From contig BROE01000019.1 of assembly GCA_036571765.1 (NCBI GenBank), forward strand, positions 4,524,810 to 4,588,809: a DNA stretch of 64,000 nucleotides. Reading direction: 5' to 3'. Positions 32,640-43,396 of this stretch are shown here, piece by piece; position 1 is the stretch's first letter, and the number at the start of each line of letters is the position of its first letter. This DNA comes from Plecoglossus altivelis (lineage: Eukaryota; Chordata; Actinopteri; Osmeriformes; Plecoglossidae). The notes beneath the pieces were generated by a model that saw only the letters and a program-made list of their open reading frames with translations, made no database searches and had not been told where the DNA came from. A program made the translations under genes and the position numbers.

Positions 32640-32900
32640 AATATTTTGCCGTGAGCGGGCGTGCGTGCCGGAGTACATCTGTGTGTCCATACATGACTCA
32701 CAGGTGACAGAGCCACCGATTTGAGTGTTAAGCTTTTAAATTAAGTGCAGATTCAGCTTCTTGCAGCCTGATCAATTTGTCATCTTTCTAAATGGAAAAG
32801 TAATGGCTTCCAGCCGACGGAAAGGAAGGCGCAGACCAGGAAACCTGCCCTGCCTTTTTGATTTTGTCACTTTAAATCACACTCAGTTTCATTTCGTTGT
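32640..32900. promoter_or_regulatory. Possible conserved non-coding element
   Basis: Unique sequence with GCTTTTAAATTAAGTGC, CCTGATCAATTTGTC and CACTTTAAATCAC cores. No repeats or exon signals. A T15 run follows at 32906-32920. Confidence 0.35.
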
Positions 32901-33255
32901 GTTTCTTTTTTTTTTTTTTTGGCAAAGTATCTGAGGTAAAGTGTAATCTGTTACACATGCTCTGACCGCAGAAGATGTGGTCTCGATAGGGCGCGCATGG
33001 CCCCATCGTTGGAACACTCGCCCTTCCAGATCACCTGGCAAATAGGGGGGGTTGCAGGACGTCCCTATAGCGGCTAGCGTTGGTGAGGAGCTCTCTTCTA
33101 TAATAAGAAGGAGTCGGATGAGAGCTCGTCTTGTCCTGGGCTGCGTAAGAACAGCCTCAGTGAGAGAATACAAAGACTTGACCTGGTTAGATCCCATCTC
33201 TCTCAGCGCATCTTTACCAAGGACTCTCCCACAGCTTCCCCCTGTCCAAACACAG

Positions 33256-33292
33256 GAGCCCACACACACACACTCACACACACACACACACT
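33256..33292. repeat. (CA)n microsatellite
   Basis: CA units with one CT interruption. Confidence 0.9.
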
Positions 33293-33629
33293 CTGGCTTC
33301 CTGCCAGGTGTCTAGAGTTGACCTTTAGTGTGGGAGGCAGCCCGTGTTCCCCTCACCCTTCCTCCCCCAAACCCAACCTCCCCTGGTCCTCATTTGTCAG
33401 GTGTCAGGGAAAAAACACAAGTAAACACTTGTTAGGATTGACACAGAGCCCTGGCATCGATCGGCAGCCATAAAAACTAGGCTGGCATGAAGATGCGGTG
33501 TGCTGGAGAGGCTGGAGTAGTTGGAGCTGACTGAGGCATAAGCAAACCGTTGTAGCGAACGGGCAGAGAAGTTATTCAAATGGGAAAGGATGATTCCCGA
33601 CTAGTGTCATTCAGACAGTGTGTAGGGGG

Positions 33630-34144
33630 NNNNNNNNNNNNNNNNNNNNNNNNNNNNNNNNNNNNNNNNNNNNNNNNNNNNNNNNNNNNNNNNNNNNNNN
33701 NNNNNNNNNNNNNNNNNNNNNNNNNNNNNNNNNNNNNNNNNNNNNNNNNNNNNNNNNNNNNNNNNNNNNNNNNNNNNNNNNNNNNNNNNNNNNNNNNNNN
33801 NNNNNNNNNNNNNNNNNNNNNNNNNNNNNNNNNNNNNNNNNNNNNNNNNNNNNNNNNNNNNNNNNNNNNNNNNNNNNNNNNNNNNNNNNNNNNNNNNNNN
33901 NNNNNNNNNNNNNNNNNNNNNNNNNNNNNNNNNNNNNNNNNNNNNNNNNNNNNNNNNNNNNNNNNNNNNNNNNNNNNNNNNNNNNNNNNNNNNNNNNNNN
34001 NNNNNNNNNNNNNNNNNNNNNNNNNNNNNNNNNNNNNNNNNNNNNNNNNNNNNNNNNNNNNNNNNNNNNNNNNNNNNNNNNNNNNNNNNNNNNNNNNNNN
34101 NNNNNNNNNNNNNNNNNNNNNNNNNNNNNNNNNNNNNNNNNNNN
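33630..34144. other. Assembly gap, 515 N
   Basis: Continuous unknown bases. The known sequence on both sides is G-rich: GGGGG on the left and GGGGGG on the right, with AGGGGG|N and N|GGGGGGTTTG at the joins. This suggests sequencing failed in a G-rich or quadruplex-forming repeat. Nothing can be said about gene content inside. Frames spanning it are meaningless. Confidence 1.
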
Positions 34145-34432
34145 GGGGGGTTTGTGTTGGAACGTTTGACAGTGGGAGGTCTGTTGTGAAGAAGAATCAG
34201 AAACAATGCCAGCAATCAGTGCTGAGAGAGTGAGTGAGTGCTAAAAGAGGCCTTCCAGCTGCTGGAGGTGTGGTTCTCCTGGAGTGTTCTGGCCACACCC
34301 ACCCACACACACACATCCCACTGGCAGGTACGGTTTCTTGTGCGTCCTCCACACCTAAGCCACTAAAGTACTGATGCAATGAAGCAGGAGTGGGTTTTCC
34401 CTCCCGTCTCCCTGCCCTCCTTCCTGTCAGTG

Positions 34433-34457
34433 TGTTGTTGTTGTTGTTGTTGTTGTT
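34433..34457. repeat. (GTT)n trinucleotide repeat
   Basis: Eight GTT units. Confidence 0.95.
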
Positions 34458-34554
34458 ACGGTTGCTCTCAGAGTTCAGCCATCCAGCGGGCTCTCCAGGA
34501 AACATATTGTACCTAACCTGGATCAAGAGTGGTTTAATTTCTCCTTCAGAAAGC

Positions 34555-34596
34555 CCGAGAGAGAGGGGAGAGAGAGAGGGAGAGAGAGGGGGAGAG
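34555..34596. repeat. (GA)n/(GGGA)n tract
   Basis: Purine-only sequence of GA, GGGA units. Confidence 0.85.
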
Positions 34597-34599
34597 CAG

Positions 34600-35420
34600 A
34601 GCGCCGATTTCCATAAATCCCCCCTCCCCCGAGTCCTGCTCAGCATGGCAGACACGTCGCCATCCCTCCCACCAGCCACCCAGAAGGCTAATATTAATGA
34701 GGCACATCACACGGGATGACATCACGCTGCTCAAAGCCACCGTGGCTCTGTGTCTGGCCGGCTCGACGCGAGGCCCTCGCTAATGTACACATCTATTTTC
34801 AGAATGGGCCCTGATGCAAAGGCGAGGCAGTGAGGGGGAGAAAAAAAGGGGGTGGGGTGGGGTGGGGGCTTGCAGGTTTACGTCCTGTGATAAAATGAGC
34901 GTCGCTGCAGTGGTAGGTGGAGGATGGTGTGCGTGAGGCTGGGGGGTGGGGGGGGAGCGGCGTGAAGGAGAAAGGTAGAGAGGTTCTGTGGAGTGCGGTA
35001 TGGTAATAGATGATGGATGCACTGATCCAGCTCGTTATTATCCGTCACCGTGGTGCTGGGGACTGCGGGCAGGCAGACACAGTCACCTTCATCTCTCCCT
35101 GAGTTACACATGACCAGCCTCCACACTGAGAAGGGGAGGGAGAGGAGGGCGCGGGAGGGAGAAGGAAGAAGGGAACGATTGTTAGACAGGTAATGTGCTT
35201 CTCTCCTGTCTGTGTTGATGCACTGTATGCACAAACTGCCTCATTTTGCACATGGAGACATCCGGAACAACCCTCTCCATCCCCCCCTCTACACCCTCCA
35301 TACACCCCCACACCAGTGTTAGGGATGGTCTCATGGGGGCAAAATACTGTTCCGCATCCCTTGGCTACCAGCCCCCTATGGCGTATGATGGATGGACTTT
35401 GTTAGTGTGGTATTTCCCTC
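34600..35420. other. Unique non-coding block with G-rich tracts
   Basis: G-rich runs at 34832-34868 and 34940-34960. No supported exon. Confidence 0.3.
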
Positions 35421-35426
35421 CCACCT

Positions 35427-35460
35427 TCTCTCTCCCTCTCTCTCTCTCCCTCTCTCTCCG
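35427..35460. repeat. (CT)n/(CCCT)n tract
   Basis: Short pyrimidine microsatellite. Confidence 0.9.
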
Positions 35461-36110
35461 AGACGATGGTGTCATCAGAGACCAGAGGCGAGGCCAAGGC
35501 TGAGGGTTTCATTTCCCCTTATTAGGACAGCCTCTGGAGGATCATTGGGCCTCAAAGCCGCCTGATTACGTTATCAAGCCCTGCGCCGGAGCACCGGGGT
35601 GATCTGGAGCACGTGATGGAGGAACAGGTTCCACATAGCAATGCAGGCTAGAAGAGAGACACTTCACAAGATGGCGTGTCTGCGCCCTAGCCGAGGTAGA
35701 GGGTTTCTGCTAGAGATGCTGGGCTTCTGAAGATATGGTGCTCCTATGGATCACCGGTTGAACGCCAGTTCGCTACGTTAAATATTGATGAGTAGATGTG
35801 TCACTCAACCTTTTCTGTTTTAGTTTTGGGGGGGGATGGTGAGGGTTGGATAGATAGATACTCAGCATGTGTTTGGGAGTGCTAAGAGATGTTCAGGTGA
35901 ATTCTAAGATACTAACCGAGGCACGTAGGTCAAGTTCTCGCACATCGACCCGAAGCGTTCTAATGGTCGTCCGGGCAACGACACGCTGCGGGAAACGGCA
36001 ATTAAAAGAATGAGCGATAATGACCATTTTAGATAGTGTCATTACGGCCGTCATTAGAGGCCATCGTTATGCTTAAATGAGGATATGGCCCACAGTCCCC
36101 ACCTTCTACA
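35461..36110. other. Unique block; right part enhancer-like
   Basis: 35995-36085 has CAATTAAAAGAATGAGCG, TGTCATTACGGCCGTCATTAGAGG and GCTTAAATGAGG. The last third is the most likely constrained part. (GATA)3 lies at about 35849-35861. Confidence 0.3.
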
Positions 36111-36112
36111 TG

Positions 36113-36130
36113 CCCCCCCCCCCCCCCCCC
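36113..36130 (+). repeat. C18 homopolymer
   Basis: Eighteen C followed by A5, facing a G12 run 64 bases downstream on the same strand. Confidence 0.95.
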
Positions 36131-36194
36131 AAAAAGGATTTGATCTCTCTCTAGTTTTCTCTAGTCTAATGTGGTTCGTCAAAGGCTACAGAGA

Positions 36195-36206
36195 GGGGGG
36201 GGGGGG
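36195..36206 (+). repeat. G12 homopolymer
   Basis: Twelve G, complementary to the C18 run upstream. More G-runs follow at 36231-36252. Confidence 0.95.
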
Positions 36207-36829
36207 CAGCGAGATAGGTTAAAGGCCAAGTTGGGGAGGGGGGAGGGGGAGGCATCGACGGGCTTGTTGTGGTATCGCAGCCAACCCAAACAGGTTTTCT
36301 AGTCTGCCACTTCCAGCAGCCCAGTGGGACTGTTCCAGGCAGCACCTTTATACATATTTAACCAGGCTCTCGCGGATGGCTTCACCCCAGAATCAGTTCA
36401 CATTTCAGCAGACAGAGGGAAAGAGTGCCCTGGCACTGATATCCCTTCAGCACAGTGCCACCCCCTCTCATCTCCAACCTGCAGGGGAGACACTCAGACG
36501 GACAGGACTCAGGAGGGGTGCAGGAAGGCATGGAGAGGAGCATGATGTTGCAGTTAGCCAAGAAACCCTCTGGGTTTCTTTTTCATGCAATCGGGCGGCG
36601 TGCCTTTCAATGTTCTGGAGAAGGCGCAACCTTGACATTGTGTATTGAAGAGTTTGTTTGGCTGGGAAAGAAAATAGGCTAACTCGTTCAGGTAAACAGT
36701 ACAAAGAATGACCGTTGCGATCAGAAGGTTTCTCGTGGCATTGGGAGCTGGGTTGCAGCACAAAGGCTTAAGCTGTTTCTAGCTGGAGGTAATGTTTGTA
36801 ATATAGACTTTTCCAGCGTGTAAAGGTGT

Positions 36830-37200
36830 ACACTCCTGAGTGAAGCATCCCCGCAGCTTAGCTGCAGATGAATTAGTAATGCTAAAAGAATCCATGTTGT
36901 CTTTTAAATGCTGTGTGCGGAGCTCAGTCTGGTTAATATAAGGGGCTGCTCAATTTTTTATGCTCGTGCCAAGTGTAGCCTTCAATTTAACATGAGCTTT
37001 TAATCCTGGGAGTGCCAAATTGCTTTTTAATGCCGAGGAACACGGTGTTTTCAAAGTAACTCTTGAAAAATGCAACGGCGATATGCAGAGCAAATCAGAT
37101 GTGATGCTCGTTGGCATGAAGAACAAAGCAACACCGCAGCAAGGTGGAGAGAAACCAATATGTTGTTTTGACACTTCTGTCACCTCAGAGGCCTCGTGAG
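36830..37200. promoter_or_regulatory. Possible conserved non-coding element
   Basis: Repeat-free, AT-rich and strongly ATTA/TTTAAT-enriched (GATGAATTAGTAATGC, GGTTAATATAAGG, CAATTTAACATGAGC, GCTTTTTAATGCC). Sharp borders: unique sequence on the left and a (GT)n array on the right. One of the better enhancer-like blocks in the window. Confidence 0.4.
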
Positions 37201-37214
37201 GACCCCCAACAACA

Positions 37215-37290
<76 letters not shown>

Positions 37291-37298
37291 GTGTGTGT
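37215..37298. repeat. (GT)n microsatellite, about 42 units
   Basis: The longest dinucleotide array here, nearly pure, with CG substitutions near both ends (about 37220 and 37286). Likely highly polymorphic. Confidence 0.98.
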
Positions 37299-37299
37299 T

Positions 37300-38980
37300 T
37301 ACAGTACATTTCCATGAGCAAACTCATTAAATGTGTCAGGTGCGACTGTGCCCTAAGCCTCACTAGAACCTCAGTGTTAGTTGTCGCAGGCAAATCCAGT
37401 CATGTCAGTTTGTCTCCTCTACAGCCTTCTGCTCAGCCAGGCCACGGCTAGAACTGGGCCGAGCACCACTGAAAGGCCTTATTCTAATATCATTAGAGGG
37501 GAGTTGGCAGCCTGGGCCTCCATTGGTCAGCGCCACAAAAGACTTCCTGAGGGGCAGCCAACCGCCCTCCGCTGCCACACAGCCACAATGTGGTCATCGG
37601 AGCAGACTAATCACTCCGCGCCAGAGAGGAACACAAAGACATGAGTCGCCTCCTCTCTTGCCAGCCGATGCGTCTGTGAACACCCTCAATTAAACCGGCG
37701 CTAACACCGCTAACTCCCGTTAGCCGCGGCTCAGTGCTTGTTTGGATTTCCCTGCCACCCCTGTGGATGGTGTGTTTGTGCACAGGTCTTTTATAGAGGG
37801 TGGGGAATGAAAAGCTTTTCACACAACAAACTGTTTACCTCCGTGGCAGGGAGGCAGGGAAACGCAGCACCCCCCCCCAGAGACTCCTTTCTCCTTGTTT
37901 CTAAGCTGCTCTGGGACACGTCTTAATCTGAGACGCTGATACACCCGTGTACCCAGGTAGCTCTCTCCACGGCCCCCCAAGCTCCTGGGATCCACCAGCC
38001 TCTACCTCGGTGTGTGTCTGGATGCGTGCGTGCTTTAGAGTTGGTGTTTGGAGCAGTGCCAGCCAGTAACCTGACGCTACACATCATAGCAATAGAGACT
38101 TGGGGGGAACAGCGAAAGAGCCATTGCAACTCCCGACTTGAATTATTAAGTTATATGTTGTTGTTGTTGTTGGCTGTGTTTCCCCCCCCCCCACCATCTC
38201 CGCTAGCCGTGCTAGAACTATGAAACGCCATGCACTCCTCTGACCCACACATGGTTCTCTCTCGTCTCCAGCTGGTTCTCAGTTGGGCCTGGACATTACG
38301 TTAGGCCCTGGGAGCAGCCAGCAAGCCTTAAACTCCTGCTGCGTGTAAGCACTACAACATCCCACATGATATTATGACGGTGATATTGTTGGTCCTGCTG
38401 CTCCTAAGGCCTAGCAGTCTGCATGTGTCTTAGCCACCGGCAAATGTGCCTGGCAGGACAACTGGCTCTTTTTATTGGGTTTCCAGGAAGGATTATCTAG
38501 TCCCTCACTCATTTGATATTTTCTCTGATGCGGGGCTTTGAAGGGAGAAAGGCTGTGTTTTGTGTGCTTTAGGAGTGTGCGTGTGTCTCCTTTTGAGTGT
38601 CCGTATGTGCGCATTTTCTAAATCGGGAGCATGCGTGTGTGTGTTTTGTGTGCCTCAGCAGCGTGTTTTTGAGTTTCCATAACGTGTGTTGGATCCTTCG
38701 CTATGTGTGTGTTAGCATCTGTGTGAGCTGCAGCTGTCTAGTCCCTGTCTGGGCGAGCCATGCGGTCTGTCCCTGTTTCCACTGTGAAATCCTCTTACTA
38801 GCTGGGCCTGTGATGGGCGGCGAGCGGCCCCAGATCCTCTTGTTGAGCCTCTGTTGGTAAACACTGCGCATGCTAAGCCCAGCTGAGACAGGCACTGATG
38901 ATTGGGCTTAGTGCTAAATGATGTGGCGGTCGGCTCCCTGCGATGGCAGCCATATACCCTGGCCCACTGGGACCTGACTG
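37300..38980. other. Unique non-coding block
   Basis: Mixed GC content, with (GTT)n at about 38156-38172, a C-run at 38182-38191 and diffuse TG-rich sequence at 38570-38720. No supported exon. Confidence 0.3.
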
Positions 38981-38989
38981 CCCCCCTCC

Positions 38990-39009
38990 ACACACACACA
39001 CACACACGT
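38990..39009. repeat. Short (CA)n
   Basis: Nine CA units after a C-run. Confidence 0.9.
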
Positions 39010-39250
39010 ACTTTAACCCTCCTCTCACAGCCAGTGTGGGTCATCCCCCCCCACCTCCCGTCAAGCGGGGCCCACGCTGGCATACGCCGTCCACACAGAC
39101 GTCCACTTGTCCCCAACACACGTCTCGGTCCCCCCCCTCCACTTACCGTCATACCTCTCCTTGCAAAACACGGCATTAAGCCTCTCGTTCAATAAAACAA
39201 CACAAACAACAAATGCACAAACTTTCACCCACTGAAACACGTACATACAC

Positions 39251-39279
39251 ATGTACACACACACACACACACACACACC
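39251..39279. repeat. (CA)n microsatellite
   Basis: About thirteen CA units. Confidence 0.95.
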
Positions 39280-40875
39280 ATTCCCTCATAGAAAACACGG
39301 TATGAGTGCCCTCTCTCTCACTCATGGTGAATGTGACTCTCTCATCCTGCCGGCGGGGCTGCTTCACAATGTGGACATTTAGGCCCAGGCTACGGTGTGA
39401 GTTTGTGGAAGAGAAAGCTGGAATGTGTCCGGCAGGCAGACGTAGGCCCACTAAAAGGCCTCTCTATTAGGGTCAGACAACCAGCCCTTCTGTCACGGTC
39501 CCAGGCCCAGGACACAGATAGGGCTGGGGGGCACAAGGCCATGCCAGCACCAGGCCTCTGAGGAAATGCACCAGCACGCTCCTCTATCAAAATAGACAGA
39601 GGGGGTGAGGGGGGGGGGCGAGGGCAAGAGCAAGGGGGGTTGATCGGCTGAGGCTGCAGAACAAGGGTCTGGAGAGTGTCTGAAAGGATCCCTTTTTGAT
39701 CGCAGTGGTGATGATGATTCATCGAAATAAGACCTCTTGTTTTGATGTTTGGAGCTTTGATCCCATCAGCAAGTCCCCCCCTCCCCCCCCCAGCTGTCAG
39801 ACAGGAGCTCTGCTGCCAAAGTACACCGCCATCCTACTGGCTTAACCCCAATAGGAAAATCAAGCGATTTTGGGCCGCCATTTATTTATTTTTTGACAGA
39901 GTGACAGCGCCACGCATGACAAGCCCGTTCCTGTCCCTGAGAGCGTATCCCTGCCTTCCCCTCCCCTAGATAGCAACAGATAAAGAGCCCTGTGATCTTG
40001 CGGTGTGTTAGGCATGGCTGATTACCATTCCCACTGATAACGCTGCGTGTTAATCATTGTAAACACGCTGTTGTCTCCGCCAGGGCTTTGACACACTTAG
40101 CTTATCTGTAATTGTTTTAATTGCTACCAGCGTTTAGTGAGATCATCCTCCTAGATATGCAGAGCTGGCAGGCTGGGTACAGGAGACAGGGCTAAAGAGC
40201 AGCTTCAGATCTGTGAAAGTGATGGGGGCATTAGCTTCACGCTAAACCACTCTACTGGGCTATTAATGAAAGTTCACATACCCGATGAGAGGGTCTGGAG
40301 ATGAGGGCCATGAAATATTTAAATGCGCGGGGCTTCAAAGAGGAAGCTCCCTGCTTGTCCAAAGTCAGACAGGGTGGAGGGGCTGGGGAGCAGAGGGGCG
40401 GGGGAGCAGAGGGGCGGGGCCAGCCCCAGCCCCACATGTAGGTCACACAGCCTCTCTGTGGCTCTGGTGAGTGGGACTGTCCTCCAAAGGGGAACTTTTC
40501 TTTTCTCTCATTTTTTCCCCCCCTCCCCGATGCGGATGAAATGTCTTCCTTATGTCTTTAAAACACCGCACACACCCGTCCATCTCTGGTTCAGTCTCCC
40601 ATGTTCTACCGTTACCGCAGGGAATGTCCGGGTGGGGTGGGAGTGGATATCCTAGCCCTGCCTCTGTGGATTTTGACATGTCAAAGCTTTCTGTCACACG
40701 GGCAGGAGGCTCAAAACACTCCTCCTCCCCAGTCTCAGCCCTCCTCTCCCCTCGTCACCCCCCCTTAACCCCCCTGCAGGGTGGCTACTGTAGGCAGAAC
40801 AAGGCCCTTATTTAGTTCAGTCCCTGTGAAATGCAATTAGAAACCCCTCTAGAGCCAGCGGGGGCCCAGGCCGTC
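39280..40875. other. Unique block with possible regulatory core
   Basis: 39995-40160 (CTGATTACCATTCCC, GTTAATCATTGTAAAC, GTAATTGTTTTAATTGC) resembles a conserved element. The remainder is GC-rich with G- or C-runs at 39600-39620, 39776-39790 and 40515-40526. No gene recognised. Confidence 0.3.
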
Positions 40876-40879
40876 GTGT

Positions 40880-40880
40880 T

Positions 40881-40918
<38 letters not shown>

Positions 40919-40973
40919 GAGGGGGAGAGGAGAGGGAGAGAGACATGGAGGGAGGAAGAGAGAGAGAGAGAGA
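40880..40973. repeat. (GA)n/(GGGA)n polypurine array
   Basis: About 94 purines with a single pyrimidine-containing break (CATGG near 40944). Antisense reading gives part of the longest open frame in the window (40817-41644), which is low complexity throughout. Confidence 0.95.
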
Positions 40974-41108
40974 CCTCCCTGCTGTCTGTCAGTCTGTTGG
41001 CTTTTGAAGTCTGGGGCCATCTTATGTCCCCCCAGAGAGCATATCATCAGGCCCCCACTCTGGTGCAGTTCAGAAGAGAAAGAGCTTGGAGTGGTCGGGC
41101 TGAGTGGA

Positions 41109-41160
41109 GGGGGGGAGGGAAGAGGGAGAGAGGGGAGGAAGAGAGGGGGGGGTGGGGACG
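41109..41160 (+). repeat. G-rich tract
   Basis: Purine-only G/GA sequence with several G-runs of four or more. G-quadruplex candidate. Confidence 0.8.
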
Positions 41161-41389
41161 AGTGGGAATGAGGGAGGTTTGGGTTGTCTCGCTGCATGCC
41201 TGACAGAATGGTCTTGACGGAGCGTTTCAGAGGCCCAATCCCCCAGACCATATTTCTCCAGCCGGGCAGATCGCTCGAGGCCTGCAGGAGTCTATCGCAG
41301 GTCAGACAGATTTTAATACGGCCCTTCCTGGTGATTTCCTCAGTGCTTTCCTGCCGTGAGTCCCCTTCACAGACACAGCAGGCTATACG

Positions 41390-41427
<38 letters not shown>
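41390..41427 (+). repeat. C38 homopolymer
   Basis: Thirty-eight consecutive C, by far the longest homopolymer in the window, followed by a 160-base CT-rich tract. The exact length is likely uncertain, since such runs are hard to sequence and assemble. Confidence 0.95.
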
Positions 41428-41590
41428 TTTCTGTCCTCCCCTCTTCTCCTACTCTCTGTCTGTCCTGATGCCCTCTCTCTGTCCAATCCTCTCCCTCTCG
41501 TTCTCTCTCCCTGTCTTTCTCCCTCTTTCTCCCTCTCCCTCTCTCTCTCCGCCTCTCTCTTTCTAACTCTCTCTGTCTACCTCTTTTTTC
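41428..41590. repeat. Imperfect polypyrimidine tract
   Basis: CT, CCCT and TTCT units with scattered G. Complementary in character to the GA array at 40880-40973. Confidence 0.9.
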
Positions 41591-41719
41591 GGTTTCAGCC
41601 TCTTTTCTCCGGCCGTCTCTCCTTGCTCCCTGTGCGGTGCACACAGGAAAGTAACAAAGGGAAAATTATAATCCTGGCCAACGTAGTGGCTCTTGGTTGG
41701 AATTAAGTCGAGCCTCGTG

Positions 41720-41758
41720 GGGGGGGAGAGCGGGGGGAGGGGGGGGAGGGGGGGGAGT
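41720..41758 (+). repeat. G-rich tract
   Basis: G-runs of six to nine bases separated by A or AGAGC. Strong G-quadruplex potential and complementary to the C38 run 300 bases upstream. Confidence 0.9.
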
Positions 41759-42275
41759 TCTCTGGTTACTGATGTCTGCCGTGCCTCTGTGAATATGGAG
41801 ACTTGTGTAGAGATTAGGGGGCAGAAATTAAAGCTGGGCTTTGACATTTGACTGTGTTTCTGTTTCTGCGGTTCGTCTGGTGGGTGGCTCCGCTGTGAGA
41901 CTTCAGAGAGAGCTTTTTGGGGCTGGGGGAATATTTGGAATAGATTCGGAATATTGGGATCCGTCCTTTGCTTTGTCGTGGTGAAGGCAGCTGAAAGCTA
42001 TTGCTCGCTTTCTGATGGAACTTCCTCCAAGGAGCCAGCCCCCAAAGTTACCCTCAACCCCAGTGTTTGGACGTCTGTCATATGAAGCCATTTGATCACA
42101 AGCATTGGCATTGGCAGGAAGTAGCATCGCTTGGTAGCAGTGCAGATCGGATGAACAGTATTGTTCCAAATCCGCCATGACAGTAGGCAGACAGACTTAC
42201 TCCCACCACCCCATACTAAGACAACATTAACAGCATGGGAGAGTGACTGTGTGTCTGTGCATATGTACGAGCGTG

Positions 42276-42291
42276 TGTGTGTGTGTGTGTT
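42276..42291. repeat. Short (GT)n
   Basis: Eight GT units. Confidence 0.85.
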
Positions 42292-42432
42292 TACGGCAGT
42301 AGAGTGCTTCTCTCTGTTGGTCTCCTGGATGAGAAGTGATTGACTGGCCTGAAATTACCCCTGGCATGGCATCCCACTCTTTCTGGCATGTCTATAATTT
42401 AGACAAAAGGGGCTCCCATTTCTACTGCGACT

Positions 42433-42448
42433 GGGGGGGGGGGGGGGG
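42433..42448 (+). repeat. G16 homopolymer
   Basis: Sixteen consecutive G. Confidence 0.95.
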
Positions 42449-42926
42449 AAATGCATTAAGGATGTAACCGAAGCATTTGAGGAGGGAAGGTTAAACCAAT
42501 TTTCTTGTCCGGTTTGTTTTGGAAAGGGAGTCCCTGGAAGGGACATTGGACTAATGGCCAGTAGAATGGGTTTACTCATGCTGTCAAACGACTGCTTGGC
42601 CAACCCTATGTCAACTCCCTGATTATGGACTTCCAGATAGAGATAATGTCAAACTTTAGTCAGCCCATTTGCCTAGTAGTCCAACAGCCCTGTCTGGTTT
42701 GTTAATTTAGGAGAGATTGGCTCCTGATGACCAGATAACAGGGGCTCTGCTGGCTTAGAGCTGGAGGGAGGCAGAGAGACCCTCTGTCCCTGCTAGGCAT
42801 CATGTCTAAGCCCAAGTCATCAAACCAGCCACCGCGGAGAGAGAAGACCTTTAGTATTCTTGTCGCCGTATCGGACAGATCCTTGCGTCTGTCCCCCAGT
42901 CTGTCTCTCTCTTTCCCTCTTCTCAG

Positions 42927-43131
42927 ACGCCGAGTCCCCCTTGTGTGATAAATACCCGCTCCGGTGTGCGTGGGGAAGACGTGTGAGGAGGAAGGCAGGG
43001 GTCTGGCTTCCTGGCAGTCATATTTGCAGGGCGCCTGTTCCCGAGCATGACAGGCGTAGGGTAGTGGGAAATGTTTTATCTAAGCCAGTGGGTGTCTTTG
43101 CCATTTATATGCCTGTGTGTAATCCACACAG
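42927..43131 (+). other. Possible 205-bp exon of unknown gene
   Basis: A textbook acceptor (about 25 pyrimidines, TTCTCAG at 42926) and a consensus donor (CACAG|GTAAGTG at 43131/43132) enclose 205 bases. One frame is open from the acceptor through the donor (about 68 codons; it includes SPLCDKYPLRCAWG and ends VFAIYMPVCNPH). The sequence is unique and contains no repeat. I recognise no domain, so it could be a coding exon, a UTR or lncRNA exon, or a fortuitous splice pair. It lies on the same strand as the 47-49 kb exons, so it could be an upstream alternative exon. Confidence 0.35.
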
Positions 43132-43386
43132 GTAAGTGAATGGTGTTTTCCAGCCGTCCCCAGGGCCCCTGCACAGAGTCCTCGTCTGCTCCTTCTAACT
43201 GGGAACACTCACAGACCTGTCGTTCTTCTCTGTCTGTACGGTGGGGGGGGGTTGTGTGTATCTGTTCGTGCGCATGTGTCATCCACCCATTAATATCAGC
43301 GCTGAGTGACAGATTAATATATGTCTGGCTACGTGTCTGAGGCATTGGGAAGAAAGGGCCTGTCAGGGCTGCTTGTCGTGGGGAGG

Positions 43387-43396
43387 GGGGGGGGGG
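43387..43396 (+). repeat. G10 homopolymer
   Basis: G-run after GGGGAGG. Confidence 0.85.

Noticed and set aside
33580..34233. Long open frames across the N block on both strands
   Set aside because: Almost entirely unknown bases. Only a few real codons lie at each end.
39110..39160. Minus-strand donor-like GGTAAGTGG near 39,145
   Set aside because: No matching acceptor or open interval upstream on the minus strand.
40817..41644. Longest gap-free open frame (275 codons, minus strand)
   Set aside because: It runs through GA, CT, G-rich and C38 repeats and is Arg/Glu, Gly and Ser/Leu/Pro low complexity throughout. No domain and no splice or promoter context.
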